Assembly (NCBI RefSeq): GCF_000003815.2
Contig: NC_049985.1
Coordinates: 17,727,898 to 17,777,044 of the forward strand
Origin: Branchiostoma floridae
Taxonomy: Eukaryota > Chordata > Leptocardii > Amphioxiformes > Branchiostomatidae
Direction: 5' to 3'
Length of the DNA: 49,147 nt
Shown here piece after piece: positions 21,243 through 33,140 of the stretch; position 1 is the first letter of the stretch, and each line of letters opens with the position of its first letter. Under the pieces are notes generated by a model, which was given only the letters and a program-made list of their open reading frames with translations, did no database searches and was not told where the DNA came from. A program made the position numbers and the translations under genes.

Positions 21243-24033
21243 TTATTTGTCTACATCTTCATATTGTTGATCAAGACCACTGGTCATTACAGCNNNNNNN
21301 NNNNNNNNNNNNNNNNNNNNNNNNNNNNNNNNNNNNNNNNNNNNNNNNNNNNNNNNNNNNNNNNNNNNNNNNNNNNNNNNNNNNNNNNNNNNNNNNNNNN
21401 NNNNNNNNNNNNNNNNNNNNNNNNNNNNNNNNNNNNNNNNNNNNNNNNNNNNNNNNNNNNNNNNNNNNNNNNNNNNNNNNNNNNNNNNNNNNNNNNNNNN
21501 NNNNNNNNNNNNNNNNNNNNNNNNNNNNNNNNNNNNNNNNNNNNNNNNNNNNNNNNNNNNNNNNNNNNNNNNNNNNNNNNNNNNNNNNNNNNNNNNNNNN
21601 NNNNNNNNNNNNNNNNNNNNNNNNNNNNNNNNNNNNNNNNNNNNNNNNNNNNNNNNNNNNNNNNNNNNNNNNNNNNNNNNNNNNNNNNNNNNNNNNNNNN
21701 NNNNNNNNNNNNNNNNNNNNNNNNNNNNNNNNNNNNNNNNNNNNNNNNNNNNNNNNNNNNNNNNNNNNNNNNNNNNNNNNNNNNNNNNNNNNNNNNNNNN
21801 NNNNNNNNNNNNNNNNNNNNNNNNNNNNNNNNNNNNNNNNNNNNNNNNNNNNNNNNNNNNCAGACTGCCCCTGCCCGTTCGGATTATCTTGGTCTATATC
21901 CTCATAGTGGTGATCATGACCACTGGCCACTACAGCAGCTGTGGTGTTGGACTCAGTGATGGCCTGAGACTGTCCCTGCCCTGTCTGACCATGACCACTG
22001 ATCATTGCAGTAGATGTTTGGTCCTTTGCTGATGCTCCCACACCTACATACATGGGGTTTGGATCTAAGGCAGCTAGCACCTTTGATTGTGCTCCTGCAC
22101 CTCTGTACATAGGGTTTGGGTTTAGGGCAGCTAGCACGTTATGTGACAGGTTGTCAGCGTTCAGAGGTCGGGGGTTAGCCTGAGACTGGCCTTGCCCTGT
22201 CTGATTATGTTGGTCTATATCTTCATACTGGTGATCCTTGCCACTGCTCACTACAGCAACTGACATGTTAGGAATAGGGGGTGAAGAAGAGTTTGGAGGG
22301 GGATTTTTGTTCCTCCTCTTGCACCAGATTGTGAGAATGACGGTGCCGATCAGGGCAATGCCAGCTATTGAACCACAGACAGAGCCAATGAGAGCAGGTA
22401 TGGGGAAACTGGGGACAGATTCTTCGGAACTGTCACTTTCTGGTCTGCCTGAAGTGGTTTCGAGGGTTGAACTTATTCTTGCTCCTGTTTTGTTCTGTTT
22501 GAATGCAGGACCTGTTATTGAGCCAGCTGTTGTACCATTGTAAACGTTGTTACATGTTACTTGCAGATAAACAGGCAGTGCTGATATGATTGGCACTGCA
22601 CATACAAATTCTTCAGGATTGACATCTATAAGCTTTTTTCCACGAATTTTGAGGGGTTGGGCACAGATTAGCTGGTCCTTAAATGTAGGAAATTCAGTCG
22701 TATTTTTCCTGAAGGGAACAATCTTACAGTCACACTGCCAGGGGTTCCCGTTAAGTTGTATGACGAAATTAGATGGCAACAAGCCAAAAGCTAAAGGGGA
22801 AATGGCAGATAACTTGTTGTACCTAAGATCCAAACGTCGGAGATCGGGCAGTTTTGCAAATTTACAAGGCTGAATCATTGTTATCTGGTTGGTGGCCAGG
22901 TTCAAGTTTCGTAATCGGAGTAGATTTGCGAATGTACTTGCATGAATCATTGTCTGGTTAGAGTGAAGGTACAGTTCTTGTAGCTGGGGTAGATTTGCAA
23001 ATAAACCTTCCTGAATCATTGCTATCTGGTTGTAGGACAATAACAACTGTTGTAGCTGGGGTAGATTTGCAAATGTACCAGGCTGAATGCCTGTTATCTG
23101 GTTGTACGACAGCCATAACTCTTTGACTTGGATAAGACTTGCAAATGAATCAGACTCAATCATTTTTATCTGTTTTCCTCTCAGTCGCAAAACTTCCAGT
23201 CGGGGTTGATTTGCAAATGTACCTTTCTGAATCATTGTTATATTGTTGAAAGACAGATACAAAATTCGCAGCCGGGGTAGATTTGTAAATGTACTTGCAT
23301 GAATCATTGTTATTTGGTTGAAGTGGAGGAGCAAAACTTTTAGGTGGGATAGATTTGCAAATAAACCTTCCGGAATCATTGCTATCTGGTTGTGGGACAA
23401 TAACAACTCTTGTAGCTGTGGTAGATTTGCAAATGTACCAGCCTGAATCATTGATATTTGGTTACCGTCAAGGGACAATTCTTTCAGGTGGATTAGATGT
23501 TCAAATATATCTGCCTGAATCATCGTTATGTTGTTATCGCCCAGGCGCAACTCTTGTAGCTGGGTTAGATTTGCAAATGTACCTGGCTGAATAATTGATA
23601 TCTGGTTGTAGCGCAGGTACAACCCTTTTAGCCTGGGCAGATTTACAAATGAACCTTTCTGAATCATTGTTATCTGGTTGATGTTGAGGACCAACTCTTG
23701 TAGGTGGGATAGATTTGCAAATGTACCATGCTCAATCAGTGATATCTGGTTGGAGCCCAGGTACAACTTTTGTAGCTGTGGTAGATTTGCAAATGTACCA
23801 GCCTGAATCATTGTTATCTGGTTACATGACAAATTTAGCTGATAGATGGATGTTGGGAGGTTCTGAGGTATGCTGGTGAGGCCTATGTTATAGCAGTTGC
23901 AGCGTGATGCTGAACATCTATATCGTGCACATCTATATCCGGCTTCCGGCATTCTATATCCGGCTTCCGGCATGTCGGGCTCCTTCAGGATGATGAGAAG
24001 GAACATCAGCAGGTGTCGTAACGAACGTCCCAT
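21243..24033 (-). CDS. LRR transmembrane receptor 2 (gap in tail)
   Basis: Paralogue of the receptor at 7988-11284. Signal peptide 1-25 (LLMFLLIIL), then a duplicated MPEAGYR segment at 25-34. N-cap cysteines C45 and C47 lead into GLTSIP. Fifteen LRRs occupy about 61-419; LRR13 is one residue short. LRRCT: NPWQCDCK with C434, C436, C457, C478. Short stalk 480-544. Transmembrane 545-570, then CKRR. The tail has YEDI (Y603), two NPMY motifs (Y643, Y662) and another YEDI (Y710), and then enters a 567-base gap. Beyond the gap the frame reading SGLDQQYEDVDK ends at TAA (21243-21245). Gap length is not reliable, so phase across it is assumed. Transmembrane and proximal tail are nearly identical to gene 1, while the LRR ectodomain is strongly diverged. 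The role as a surface recognition receptor is inferred; the ligand is unknown. Confidence 0.88.
21294..21860. other. Assembly gap (N) inside LRR gene 2 tail
   Basis: 567 Ns within the iterated tail modules. By analogy with gene 1 the hidden part probably contains further NPMY and YEDV modules. Near-identical repeats are the likely cause of the gap. Confidence 0.99.
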
Positions 24034-24064
24034 GTTTTCTGGCTACCTAAGCAAAACAATGAAA
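24034..24064 (-). promoter_or_regulatory. 3' splice site and 5' UTR end of LRR gene 2
   Basis: Minus strand TTCATTGTTTTGCTTAG then GTAGCCAGAAAAC and ATG, with an exon start at 24046. It matches the arrangement before LRR gene 1. Confidence 0.6.
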
Positions 24065-24129
24065 AGGCTCCTCTGTTAATTATTGTGATACGCACGAATC
24101 ACTATGCGAAAACGCACCAACCTTATGTG

Positions 24130-24754
24130 NNNNNNNNNNNNNNNNNNNNNNNNNNNNNNNNNNNNNNNNNNNNNNNNNNNNNNNNNNNNNNNNNNNNNNN
24201 NNNNNNNNNNNNNNNNNNNNNNNNNNNNNNNNNNNNNNNNNNNNNNNNNNNNNNNNNNNNNNNNNNNNNNNNNNNNNNNNNNNNNNNNNNNNNNNNNNNN
24301 NNNNNNNNNNNNNNNNNNNNNNNNNNNNNNNNNNNNNNNNNNNNNNNNNNNNNNNNNNNNNNNNNNNNNNNNNNNNNNNNNNNNNNNNNNNNNNNNNNNN
24401 NNNNNNNNNNNNNNNNNNNNNNNNNNNNNNNNNNNNNNNNNNNNNNNNNNNNNNNNNNNNNNNNNNNNNNNNNNNNNNNNNNNNNNNNNNNNNNNNNNNN
24501 NNNNNNNNNNNNNNNNNNNNNNNNNNNNNNNNNNNNNNNNNNNNNNNNNNNNNNNNNNNNNNNNNNNNNNNNNNNNNNNNNNNNNNNNNNNNNNNNNNNN
24601 NNNNNNNNNNNNNNNNNNNNNNNNNNNNNNNNNNNNNNNNNNNNNNNNNNNNNNNNNNNNNNNNNNNNNNNNNNNNNNNNNNNNNNNNNNNNNNNNNNNN
24701 NNNNNNNNNNNNNNNNNNNNNNNNNNNNNNNNNNNNNNNNNNNNNNNNNNNNNN
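24130..24754. other. Assembly gap (N)
   Basis: 625 Ns just upstream of LRR gene 2. It may hide its first exon or promoter. Confidence 0.99.
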
Positions 24755-25932
24755 AGCTACTCCGTTAGGGGATGCTATCCACGTTTTCTGGGGGCATTTA
24801 CAGCTCCGGGAAGTCTTGGAGTAGTTCCATCTACATGCGACAGCTAAAAGAGTTGACACTGCATGAAAAGCCGAATTTGCGGGGTGGAAACGGTGTTTCA
24901 CGTGCCTGCAGATCCAAGTTTTCCGAGACTTTGCAGGACGTGTCTACCTGCTCACTCCTTCTGTGCAGGACCCGGCACGTCCTGCGAATTGTCGGAAGTG
25001 AACCACTTTCTCTGTGCAGGATGTGCCGGTCCCTGCGAATACCCGTGCAGTCAGCATGAAATCTATACGCACGTCCTGCGCTGCCTGCACGCCTGACTCC
25101 GGACTTAGGTGTTAGCTGCATAATTTAGCGGCCAATTATCACCTAATTATCCTCCCCGGTTTGACAAGCTTAGTGCGCGTGCGCGGTCGGGAAAATCCGG
25201 CAGCATTGCGGCCATTATCATGCAAATCTACGTTCATACCGATCCTTGCCCCCCCCCCCCCCCTTGAGTTAGCTTCGTAGATTTATTGTAAATATCGTTT
25301 TTTTTTAAACTAGTAAGATTAATGAAAGCTAAGTAAAGCTTCCTGGTGTTGTTGTGTGTAATACGTTCCCGTGTCAGTGAATGTATCTTTAATGTAATGT
25401 ATTGTAATTCAGGTATCCTTTCTTTTTTTTATGGCCAGCTGTTGTAGTGCTCCAATCTTTGTGCATGTACTGGTGCTCCGCAGTCAAATACGCCATGTTT
25501 AGTCCCGTTTTCTATGCCTTTGTGTGATGCATCCTGTAGAATATCTGGATTTCTGCATTCTTTGTCAAGTCCCATCCATGCAGATGTCTCAGGCCTCTAA
25601 GCCCTCTGCAAAACCACCAACTTGAGTTCAGGACTAGCCTTTCATGGGAGGGGGGCAGGGCTGAGAAGATTCCTCGGGGCGCATCAGTCCTAGAGCCGGA
25701 AAGCTCGCCTGTACAGGCCCTGGTACTGTTGGTCTGGGCCATCCAATTTCCGTCCAGGGCAGCAATATTAGATCCAGGCTCACGGTGTTATTTTTCTTTG
25801 TGACCGTGCGATGTTCCTCAGTCTGGTCTTAGAAGCTTGCCCAAGCTCACAATGCGTCCCGTTCCATCAGATTCCCCATCTCCTAAATTTGACGTTGGAG
25901 CTATCGTTATTGAGCATAATTCGGAGACAAGC
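24755..25932. other. Stretch with no recognised gene
   Basis: GC-rich at 24755-25100 with repeated GTGCAGGA and CCTGCGAAT words, then a C14 run near 25250. A minus-strand open frame at 25512-25742 shows no domain. Nothing is assigned. Confidence 0.45.
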
Positions 25933-26831
25933 TAATGCCTAGATTGCACATAGCCGAATTTGGCTCCCGACTCTCTCCCGACTATGGTTAGGGGTGATTC
26001 GGGAGCTTAGTCGGCTGGCATTCGGCTGAGTCGGCTGGCGTTCGGCTGAGTCGGCTGGCGTTCGGCTGAGTCGGCTGGTGTTCGGCTGCGCCATCCGAAT
26101 GTTTTGAAAATGTTCAAAACATTCGGCTCTAAATGGCAGGTCTGGAATGAGTTGGTTGGTGGTCGGCTGGTGTTCGGCACGGTCGGCTAGTGTTCGGCTG
26201 GTGTTCGGGAGTAAGTCAGCAGTCAGTTTTAACTGCTTAACCAAGCCATAAACACTGCTGACTTACTCCCAGCTTGTTTCCAACCTACTAACGATTCACC
26301 CCAAAACCGTAGACAAATCTCTGCTAACTCAATCCCAAGCAAAATGACTATTACCAGGACGTAGGCGAATCACCCCCGAACTTCACACGACCGACATCCA
26401 GCCAAAAACGAAAAGAACCATAAATGCCGTATTAGAGCTATCTGTGATCCAAATTTGATCTTTTGGTGATGTTTACAAGATAGAAGAAAGAATTATTTTG
26501 ATTAAAAACGAAAATGGCCACTTTTTTGTAAATCGCTGATTATGTCTTTTTCAAGTCGTGAGAGGGTCAGCAATCGGTTGGGAATCAGTCAGGAGTGATT
26601 CGGCAGTCTGCGGCTAGAGGTCGGGAAGGTTGGGAATAGGTTAGTTAGCATTCGGGACACAGTCGGGAGTAAGTCATTTATTGGTCGGGAGATGTTCGGG
26701 ACATGTTCGGCGCTAAAATATAGGCGTGGCCTAAATTGGTCAGACTGCTCCCGAACACCAGCCGATCTGAGTCGGCTAAGGGTCGGCTGGTGTTCGGGAG
26801 CTAAATTCGGCTATGTGTAACCTAGGCATTA
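25933..26831. mobile_element. 899-bp MITE-like DNA transposon with 38-bp TIRs
   Basis: Terminal inverted repeats 25933-25970 and 26794-26831 match at 35 of 38 positions (start TAATGCCTAG, GCCGAATTTGGCTCCCGA). The ends read TA|ATGCC...GGCAT|TA, compatible with a TA target duplication. Subterminal regions carry iterated GTCGGCTGGYGTTCGGCTGA-type words in opposing orientations. No transposase, so it is non-autonomous. The superfamily is uncertain (a TA target would suit Tc1/mariner or ISL2EU). Confidence 0.85.
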
Positions 26832-28426
26832 CCGGTCATTTCGCACGTGGACAATAGAGTCTAAGTCTACAGTCCAAGAAGAGTGTCCCAGTAATTGTCT
26901 AACATACAAACACGCTTGCCAACGCAAAAATTACGGCAAGAAATTGTACATTTACCACCGCAAAGAAACATTGAATATGTTGAGTCAAATACAAAGGTAA
27001 TTTCAAGTAGCTGGGCTAGTTCGTAAGTAACGGATCGTCATAAGGAATCCCGCTAGTGTCTGATTCCCCCAGGAAAAAACAACAACAATTTAAAAATTGG
27101 TATGCAAGGATGTTTATCTTGATAAGACCTCCTTGGTGTATGTAAGCAAAGAGGTTAGAATATTAAATATAGAATTACTCTAACCTCCTTGATATAGGTT
27201 ACCTGGACCTACTCAGCCCAGTTCATGACACATGTACTCCGAAGAAAATTTGAAAATAAACACCATACCAGAAAACTTTCTCGCAGTCGAACTTAAATAC
27301 TCCAAACCTAAATGCCTGTATTCCGAACTTTCACTGGGTCGGGATGCTATGGTAACTAGGGTATAAATCCTTACGCGGGTTAAAGTCATTGGACAAATAT
27401 GTCCTTTCCATTATGAATAAGTACATTTAAACGTTTATGAATAGGTACATTAAAAACGTGTTTACAAAACAACCAAATCCCCGTTCAGTCTTGTTTATTT
27501 TTGAAGTCTAGAATGCTCGTGTCTGCTTGGTGACTGCTTACTCAGACCGCTCAATTATAAAACTTGAAATTTATCCAGCATTTTCCCACACATATGGGGT
27601 ATTTGTATAGATGTTGTTTTGGTACGGTATTTGTCTATTTCGGCTGGCGCTGTTTAGCGACGCTGTTTTTAAAAACCCTTTGTTATGTCTGGTTGAGCCA
27701 CAATTTGTTTTAAAACAACACATGGAAGTTTATGCATGAGATCGTTTGTGTGCTACTGTAATTTCCTCTAAAGTACCAGGCCACACTTTTTTTGTTCCAG
27801 AGCAAGATAGAACAAAAGCAAGCAAGTTGAAATTTAAAAAAAAAGGAAAAAGAAAAGAACGCTCTGCAGACATTGCCACAATACATAACTTATAACAATG
27901 TAACACTTGACTATCTTATGGATTTGACGAAGACTTATATATTAAATGAAACTCTAAATCTAATCCCTTTTCATGGAGAACAACTTTCGCTCTCATAGAA
28001 TTTCGAAATGCAAGTTGAACAGCCCTGGTTTCTCGATAACCCCATTGGTAGACCACACACGTTATCCCAAGAACCTCCTTGTTTATCCTTCGAACTTTAC
28101 TGTGGCCTTGGGCCATATTATTGCCAGGGCCTCTGCATACAGGACAGGTTCTCTGCTGCGCCAAATTGTTACCTTACCGCTAACGTAAACCGTTAAAGTT
28201 AGCTTCGGTAAAATCTAACTACATTCCGGAGTAGAGACTTTGATCAAAAATCGATTGCAGACGATTGCAGACGAGTTTTGATTTCAGTTACATTCTTATT
28301 GGAATCCAATACTATAGTGTTGATTTGCTAAACTGGCGAACAGTAGGTCACAGCGCTAGCGGTTGAAGATCATTCTCCTATAACTTCCGTAAGTACAGTT
28401 TACACAGCATGGCTGTGAACTAAAGC
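26832..28426. other. Stretch with no recognised gene
   Basis: AT-rich with short frames. A minus-strand frame at 27916-28164 (82 codons, starts MAQQRTCPVCRGPG) has one CPVC pair but no recognisable domain or splice context. Left unassigned. Confidence 0.4.
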
Positions 28427-28921
28427 TTATTATCATATAGCCAGGCGCCGCGGACCAATCAGAAGGCCCCGTTCCACGTTGGTTATGACGCCGTCACACA
28501 TAGATTCCGGCCAGGCCGGTGTGTATCGCTCTTCTGATTGGTCAGAGGGGATCGGGCCGGTGTCGATTCGTTCTGACCAATCAGAAGGAGCGATACACAC
28601 AAGAAAGTAAGGGATATGCAGGCTTTGGCCAATCAAAAGGAGCAAAACATATGCCTGAGCAGAGGGAATAAGTACTGACTGCAAGGGGGGAATGACTCCT
28701 TCTGTTAACATTGATAATGAGTTTTGTTGTTCTAAAAAGCCAAAGACTGCAATGTTTCGAATTTTTTCTGTGGAAATTTTGGTTTCAAAATGCAATCTGT
28801 AATCTTTCTATGTACCAAAGAACAAATGTGAATCTTTAGAAATTCGACAAAGGAATTCACACGCATAGTACCAAGGGATCTATGCGTCATACAGGAGTTT
28901 GAGTAGGCTATATGATAATAA
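28427..28921. mobile_element. Inverted-repeat element with CCAAT hairpin
   Basis: A perfect 16-bp inverted repeat, TTATTATCATATAGCC (28427-28442) and its complement (28906-28921), bounds 495 bp. Inside lies a strong hairpin (28521-28598). No clear target duplication was found. Probably a MITE. Confidence 0.5.
28521..28598. repeat. 26-bp-arm hairpin with paired CCAAT boxes
   Basis: Arms 28521-28546 and 28572-28598 are perfect complements apart from one inserted base, with a 25-bp loop. Each arm contains the ATTGG/CCAAT core within TTCTGATTGGTCAGA. A further CCAATCAGAAGG lies at about 28454. Confidence 0.85.
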
Positions 28922-28938
28922 CGTTAATAACCCGCCTG

Positions 28939-29185
28939 TTCCTTCGCTCACTCAGTGGTTTTATTCGGTGGTTATAGCAAAGGACCAGGCGTTATGACAA
29001 CATGTACACCGCGATGATTCGCTTCGCTCACTCGGTGGTTTTATTCGGTGGTTATAGCAAAGGACCAGGCGTTATGACAACATGTACACCGCGATGATTC
29101 GCTTCGCTCACTCGGTGGTTTTATTCGGTGGTTATAGCGAAGGACCGGGCGTTATGACACCATATACACCTCGGGGCGGGTCATT
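28939..29185. repeat. 80-bp tandem repeat, three copies
   Basis: Units start at 28939, 29019 and 29099 (CGCTTCGCTCACTCGGTGG, then TTTTATTCGGTGGTTATAGC). Flanked by an imperfect inverted repeat: TTAATAACCCGCC on the left and GGCGGGTCATTAA on the right. Confidence 0.9.
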
Positions 29186-29514
29186 AACCCTTAATTGTTA
29201 TCTACGCAGCGTGGTATAACACGCGGGCTGTGCGAGGCCTGGGAATCACCGCATAGCCGACTGTGCAGGAGAACGCAAGATTTTTACGGTACGCACACGC
29301 CGGACCCGGAAAGCACTGCACACTGTCTGGCCGCGCCAGGTTTAACGGAGGTGTACCTGCCCGGGAAGTACCGGAAATCTGGGTTTTCGTGCATTGTGAC
29401 AAACCAACCAACCAACCAAACGATACCAATATTTGAAAGAGAGAGCGCCATAATACGCACTTCATTAGCTGCTCCAAAGTGGAGTGCCTTAGATTAGAAT
29501 TCCAATACCCCAAA

Positions 29515-30240
29515 GTTCACGAACCCAGAAAACCTTGCTTCATAGAGCCACTCAGTTATGGAACTCAGTTATTCTCCACTTAAAACACAAACAGCTCCCA
29601 CATTATCCTCCTTCAAAGCCAAAGCCTGGCTCTCCCTCGTTGATACATTCTCTGTTGATTAATGCCAGTACATGCACTACCTCCTGCTATATGATTTTTA
29701 GCGTGTACAGATTGTATTATATGATATCAATAATTTTGAAATTCGAAAATCAATAACTCAGTTAAGAATCAGTAGCCATAAATCTAATATTGAAACAGGC
29801 AGATACTACAATGTAGCCTCTGACCAAAGGTTCTGTCCTTTCTGTGCAAAGCATATTGAAGATGAACTTCACTTTATAATGGAATGCTCTAGATACGCTA
29901 TTTTACGTAATGAGCTGTTCACATTTCTCGTATCCAGTACTGCAGATTTCAAGAGACTCGATGCTACAGACAGATTTGTATATACCTTTAGATGGCACAA
30001 CTCCCATAATGAAAAGATAGGTAAATATATGAAAGACTGCTTTGCTATTAGAAAGAATACCGAAACTCATGAGTAGCCCAACTCGATTATAACACTATAT
30101 CAAAGACTTGTATTAGCCCATATTGTTATGCTAATTAGGATGTTAAGTCTTATTCTATACATCTATTTTGTACTTTGTTTGATAGTTGTTGCCATACATT
30201 GTACCATGTACAATTGTCGTGCAATAAAGTTCTTCTGTAT
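29515..30240 (+). mobile_element. LINE 3' end (ORF2 C-terminus plus 3' UTR)
   Basis: From about 29535 a frame reads RATQLWNSVILHLKHKQ, a common phrase before the C-terminus of LINE polyproteins. From about 29755 another frame reads LRISSHKSN, DQRFCPFCAKHIEDELHFIM, ECSRYAILRNELF and IGKYMKDCFAIRK to a stop at 30076. The 3' UTR ends near TGTCGTGCAATAAAGTTC (about 30225). The frame break between the two parts shows it is a dead, 5'-truncated copy. Confidence 0.8.
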
Positions 30241-30297
30241 CATATAATTTTGTAACCATTATAATGAGCTAATGCTAAGCTAATGCTAGTGATTTAA

Positions 30298-30529
30298 CCC
30301 TTGTCTTGCTGGGAATCATTTTGCCTTTTAGCTGGTTGATTATTCAGATCAGTAAAGCTTGACCTCTTCTATACTGCTGCTGCAGATTTCCTCCCCCTAT
30401 CTATGCAATTTGCTGCAATATGCCGCATTTTAGTGAGAAATGCTCCCCCAAACCCACTAAACCCACATACAATGTACAGGCATCATAATATGTGCAACCC
30501 GTATATATAAGGGCTCAGCAGGACAAGGG
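30298..30529. mobile_element. piggyBac-like MITE (232 bp)
   Basis: Terminal inverted repeats CCCTTGTCTTGCTG / CAGCAGGACAAGGG (13 of 14 positions), flanked on both sides by TTAA (30294-30297 and 30530-30533). A TTAA target duplication with CCC ends is the hallmark of piggyBac. It is too short to encode transposase. Confidence 0.85.
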
Positions 30530-32267
30530 TTAATATGTAACGTATTTTTCTCTCACAGGGTTGGCCCTTGGCAATAGCCTATGGCTATAGGCAGCCCTGG
30601 CTGTTTGTAAACAGCTGAACAAATAGGCAAATAAATAAAACAATCCGTTCAAAATCAAAACATTGCTTATCTTAGAGAGCGCACCAGAACACTTGTTACC
30701 ATTGCTGTGCCGAAATGTAGTATGACAAACAGCCTTAGAGTAGTCTTACTGATATGTTTATGTTAATGGTCTGAAGTTGCCTGTTTGAATATTAACATTT
30801 AACATGGAGGTTGTTTAGTTGTTTTTCTTTCACTGACGTTTTAACGACGTTCTTTAGACCAGATCAGATTACGCTACATCAAATGATGATGGGGTGATCG
30901 CGTGAAATAGAAGCTGGTAGACATTTCGAGCATAAAATCTTAGAGTTTGAGTGTATTAATGAATAAGAAAACTTAAAGAAGTAACAACTTTCTTCACTGA
31001 AAGAATTAACAACTTTCTTCACTGTTTTCATTTTTTAACTAAGAAAAAGCAACAAATCCAAAGATATCGAATTTGTGCAACTGACGCAATAGGAGGTGTG
31101 GGACATGAAGGCTGGTCGGTAACATGCCCCACCCTGAAGAGAAAATTAATATGACTGTTATGGGAATATGAGCAATGGGGCTTACAGTACAAGACTGTTC
31201 TGGTTTTTGTGTTTGGTTTTGGGGATACCACATGTGTCTTGTTTTGTATCTGCCATGCCTTTCCATCGTTGATGCCTTTTATTTATAAAACATGAGTACA
31301 GAAATTTTTATATGCCCAAACCACATTTTTAAGTGCGAATTTCGCATAAAAAGTGCATTTTCCAATGATCTTGACCCATCAAAGGCTTGATTCTATAACT
31401 AGTTTTATCAGCTTCGTTAGTTATTTGGAAGTAATGTTGCTGACCATGATACAAATGCAGCCAAAAGGTTTTCTGTGCGACGTTTTGTCAGCTTCCAGCT
31501 GCCTTCATTGTGGCATAATAAGGTACTTTTCACCAGGTGATTTGATTTCTGAAAACACGCTTACCTCAAGTTTCTCCAAACCTACCTCGTAAGCTAGTCA
31601 GAAACTCGAGTTGCCACCTTCTGTTCTGGGTGAGGAAGTCATGAGGGGCTGTGCTCAGTCTTCATGTTACACTGGTGCCTGCCAGATGTGAGATCGTTAC
31701 ACAACGGAGTGGGGAAACAATCTTTGATTAGTCTAGCTTAGGTGGGCGTGGTGATTATCTGAAGCTGACGTCACGAGTGACACGTAGGTACTGAACTATG
31801 CACTAATTTGACCAAACATACACATGTAGAGCGGATCTTAGAAGGGGCAATACATTAGACTTCATCCTCATGGTGTTCTAACTGATATTCCATGACCTTT
31901 TTGCCGGAGCAATCAATATTCAGTACATCCTCTCTTCTTAACTATAAAAACAGTAGAAACTCTGAAATTTAACCTCAAAACCGTACGTGTATTTTATCAC
32001 TGTTTTTTATGGAGGGGTTGGTCGTTTTTGGTATTTTCTTTATTGGTTTGCAATTGGTTTCGAAAAGACCTTGATTATTTTACGGGCTTCAGGCACCTTC
32101 AAAAATACTAGTACTTTCATAAAGTAGTTAACGCCACTACTGGAAAATAAGATGAAAGAAACATCCTCTTCTGTATGTGATCGAGAGGGTCTTGTTTTTC
32201 TTTCGCGATGCCCATGATTTGCTGACTTCTACGCCTGGTTGGGGCTTCTACTCCTGGTACTTAGAGT

Positions 32268-32520
32268 TTTTTTTTTTTTTTTTGGCATCCGTCTGTCTCG
32301 GAAGACAATGGAGGCAGACAGGGTGGGTTTAAGGCGACCCGTCTGCCTGGCCTGCACTTTTTTTTAAGGTGAAGGAGGGGTGTGCACTTCCTTCTCCACC
32401 ACCCTCTCGTCCACTGGCGCACTTAGTCCTACAGGGGCAATTGTTTGCAACGTGTAAGACGGCCCCAGCAGATGCAGGTTTGTTATTTGGAGTTTCCGTC
32501 TCCTAGGAGGACTTCCGATA
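32268..32520 (-). mobile_element. Truncated retroelement with 10-bp target duplication
   Basis: Flanked by TACTTAGAGT at 32258-32267 and 32521-32530. The left end is a T18-19 run, which is the poly(A) tail of a minus-strand insertion. The body has no U1 counterpart. On the minus strand it reads ANNCPCRTKCA in one frame, suggesting the 3' end of a LINE. An AT-repeat follows on the right. Confidence 0.8.
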
Positions 32521-33009
32521 TACTTAGAGTATATTATATATATATATATACTCTAGGTTGGAGAAAAACGAGTTCAGGCGAAAGTCTACTCGGGATAACG
32601 GAGGGTAGAATGCCACGCTATTCTCAGCACGAGAAGGAGCTGACAGCCCCTTATAGTGAGTGACATCGTGGTGGCTGCGATGCTGGCTGAGATCTTGTAG
32701 AGCACAAACAAACACTGCAGCCGAGCGATTTAGCAGCAGAATGAACGCGCAACAAACATTAGATATCGCTTAATTATGTTAAGACATGCAGGTAATACGA
32801 TACGCATGACAGCAGTTACTGATTGAGAAGCAACTGGATATCACTATGGAAACGGCCTGACGTCCAGGTAGCCTCCGTCCTGTTCTAGAGTACTTGAGTA
32901 ATTGACTCATTTGCATCAACCATGTTTTGACATACGCCTTGATTTTCTTTCCTATTTGGCTATCCAGAATTTGTCTTAATCTCCTGTCAATATAAATTCA
33001 AAGTTAGGA

Positions 33010-33120
33010 TGGGTATAAAACTTGCTCTTCAACAGATCTGTTCAGAGGCACTGACGAAAGATAGAGGATCCTCCTTAAAACGTCTGACCATTTCCAAAAT
33101 CCTTCCCTGAAAGATTGTGT
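33010..33120 (+). ncRNA. Hammerhead-like core, second copy (degenerate)
   Basis: CTGACGA at 33051-33057, hairpin-capable AAG...CTT, then AAAAC where GAAAC is expected, then GTC. The changed G suggests loss of function. Shares GGGTATAAAACTTGCTC with the copy at 14596. Confidence 0.25.
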
Positions 33121-33140
33121 AACTGCTACTTGGCGAATAT

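Larger units (their letters stand above)
30720..33140. repeat. ~2-kb duplicated unit U3
   Basis: Aligns with U1, including GGAGTGGGGAAACAATC, TGATTAGTCT, GGGCGTG and TGACGTCA at 31766-31773. It differs by a 253-bp retroelement insertion (32268-32520). A TATAAAAC...CTGACGA motif near 33014-33057 matches the end of U1. Confidence 0.75.

Noticed and set aside
25512-25742. 76-residue minus-strand frame
   Set aside because: No domain, no signal peptide, no similarity recognised; fits chance.
27916-28164. 82-residue frame with CPVC motif
   Set aside because: Single cysteine pair, no recognisable domain, no splice or UTR signals.
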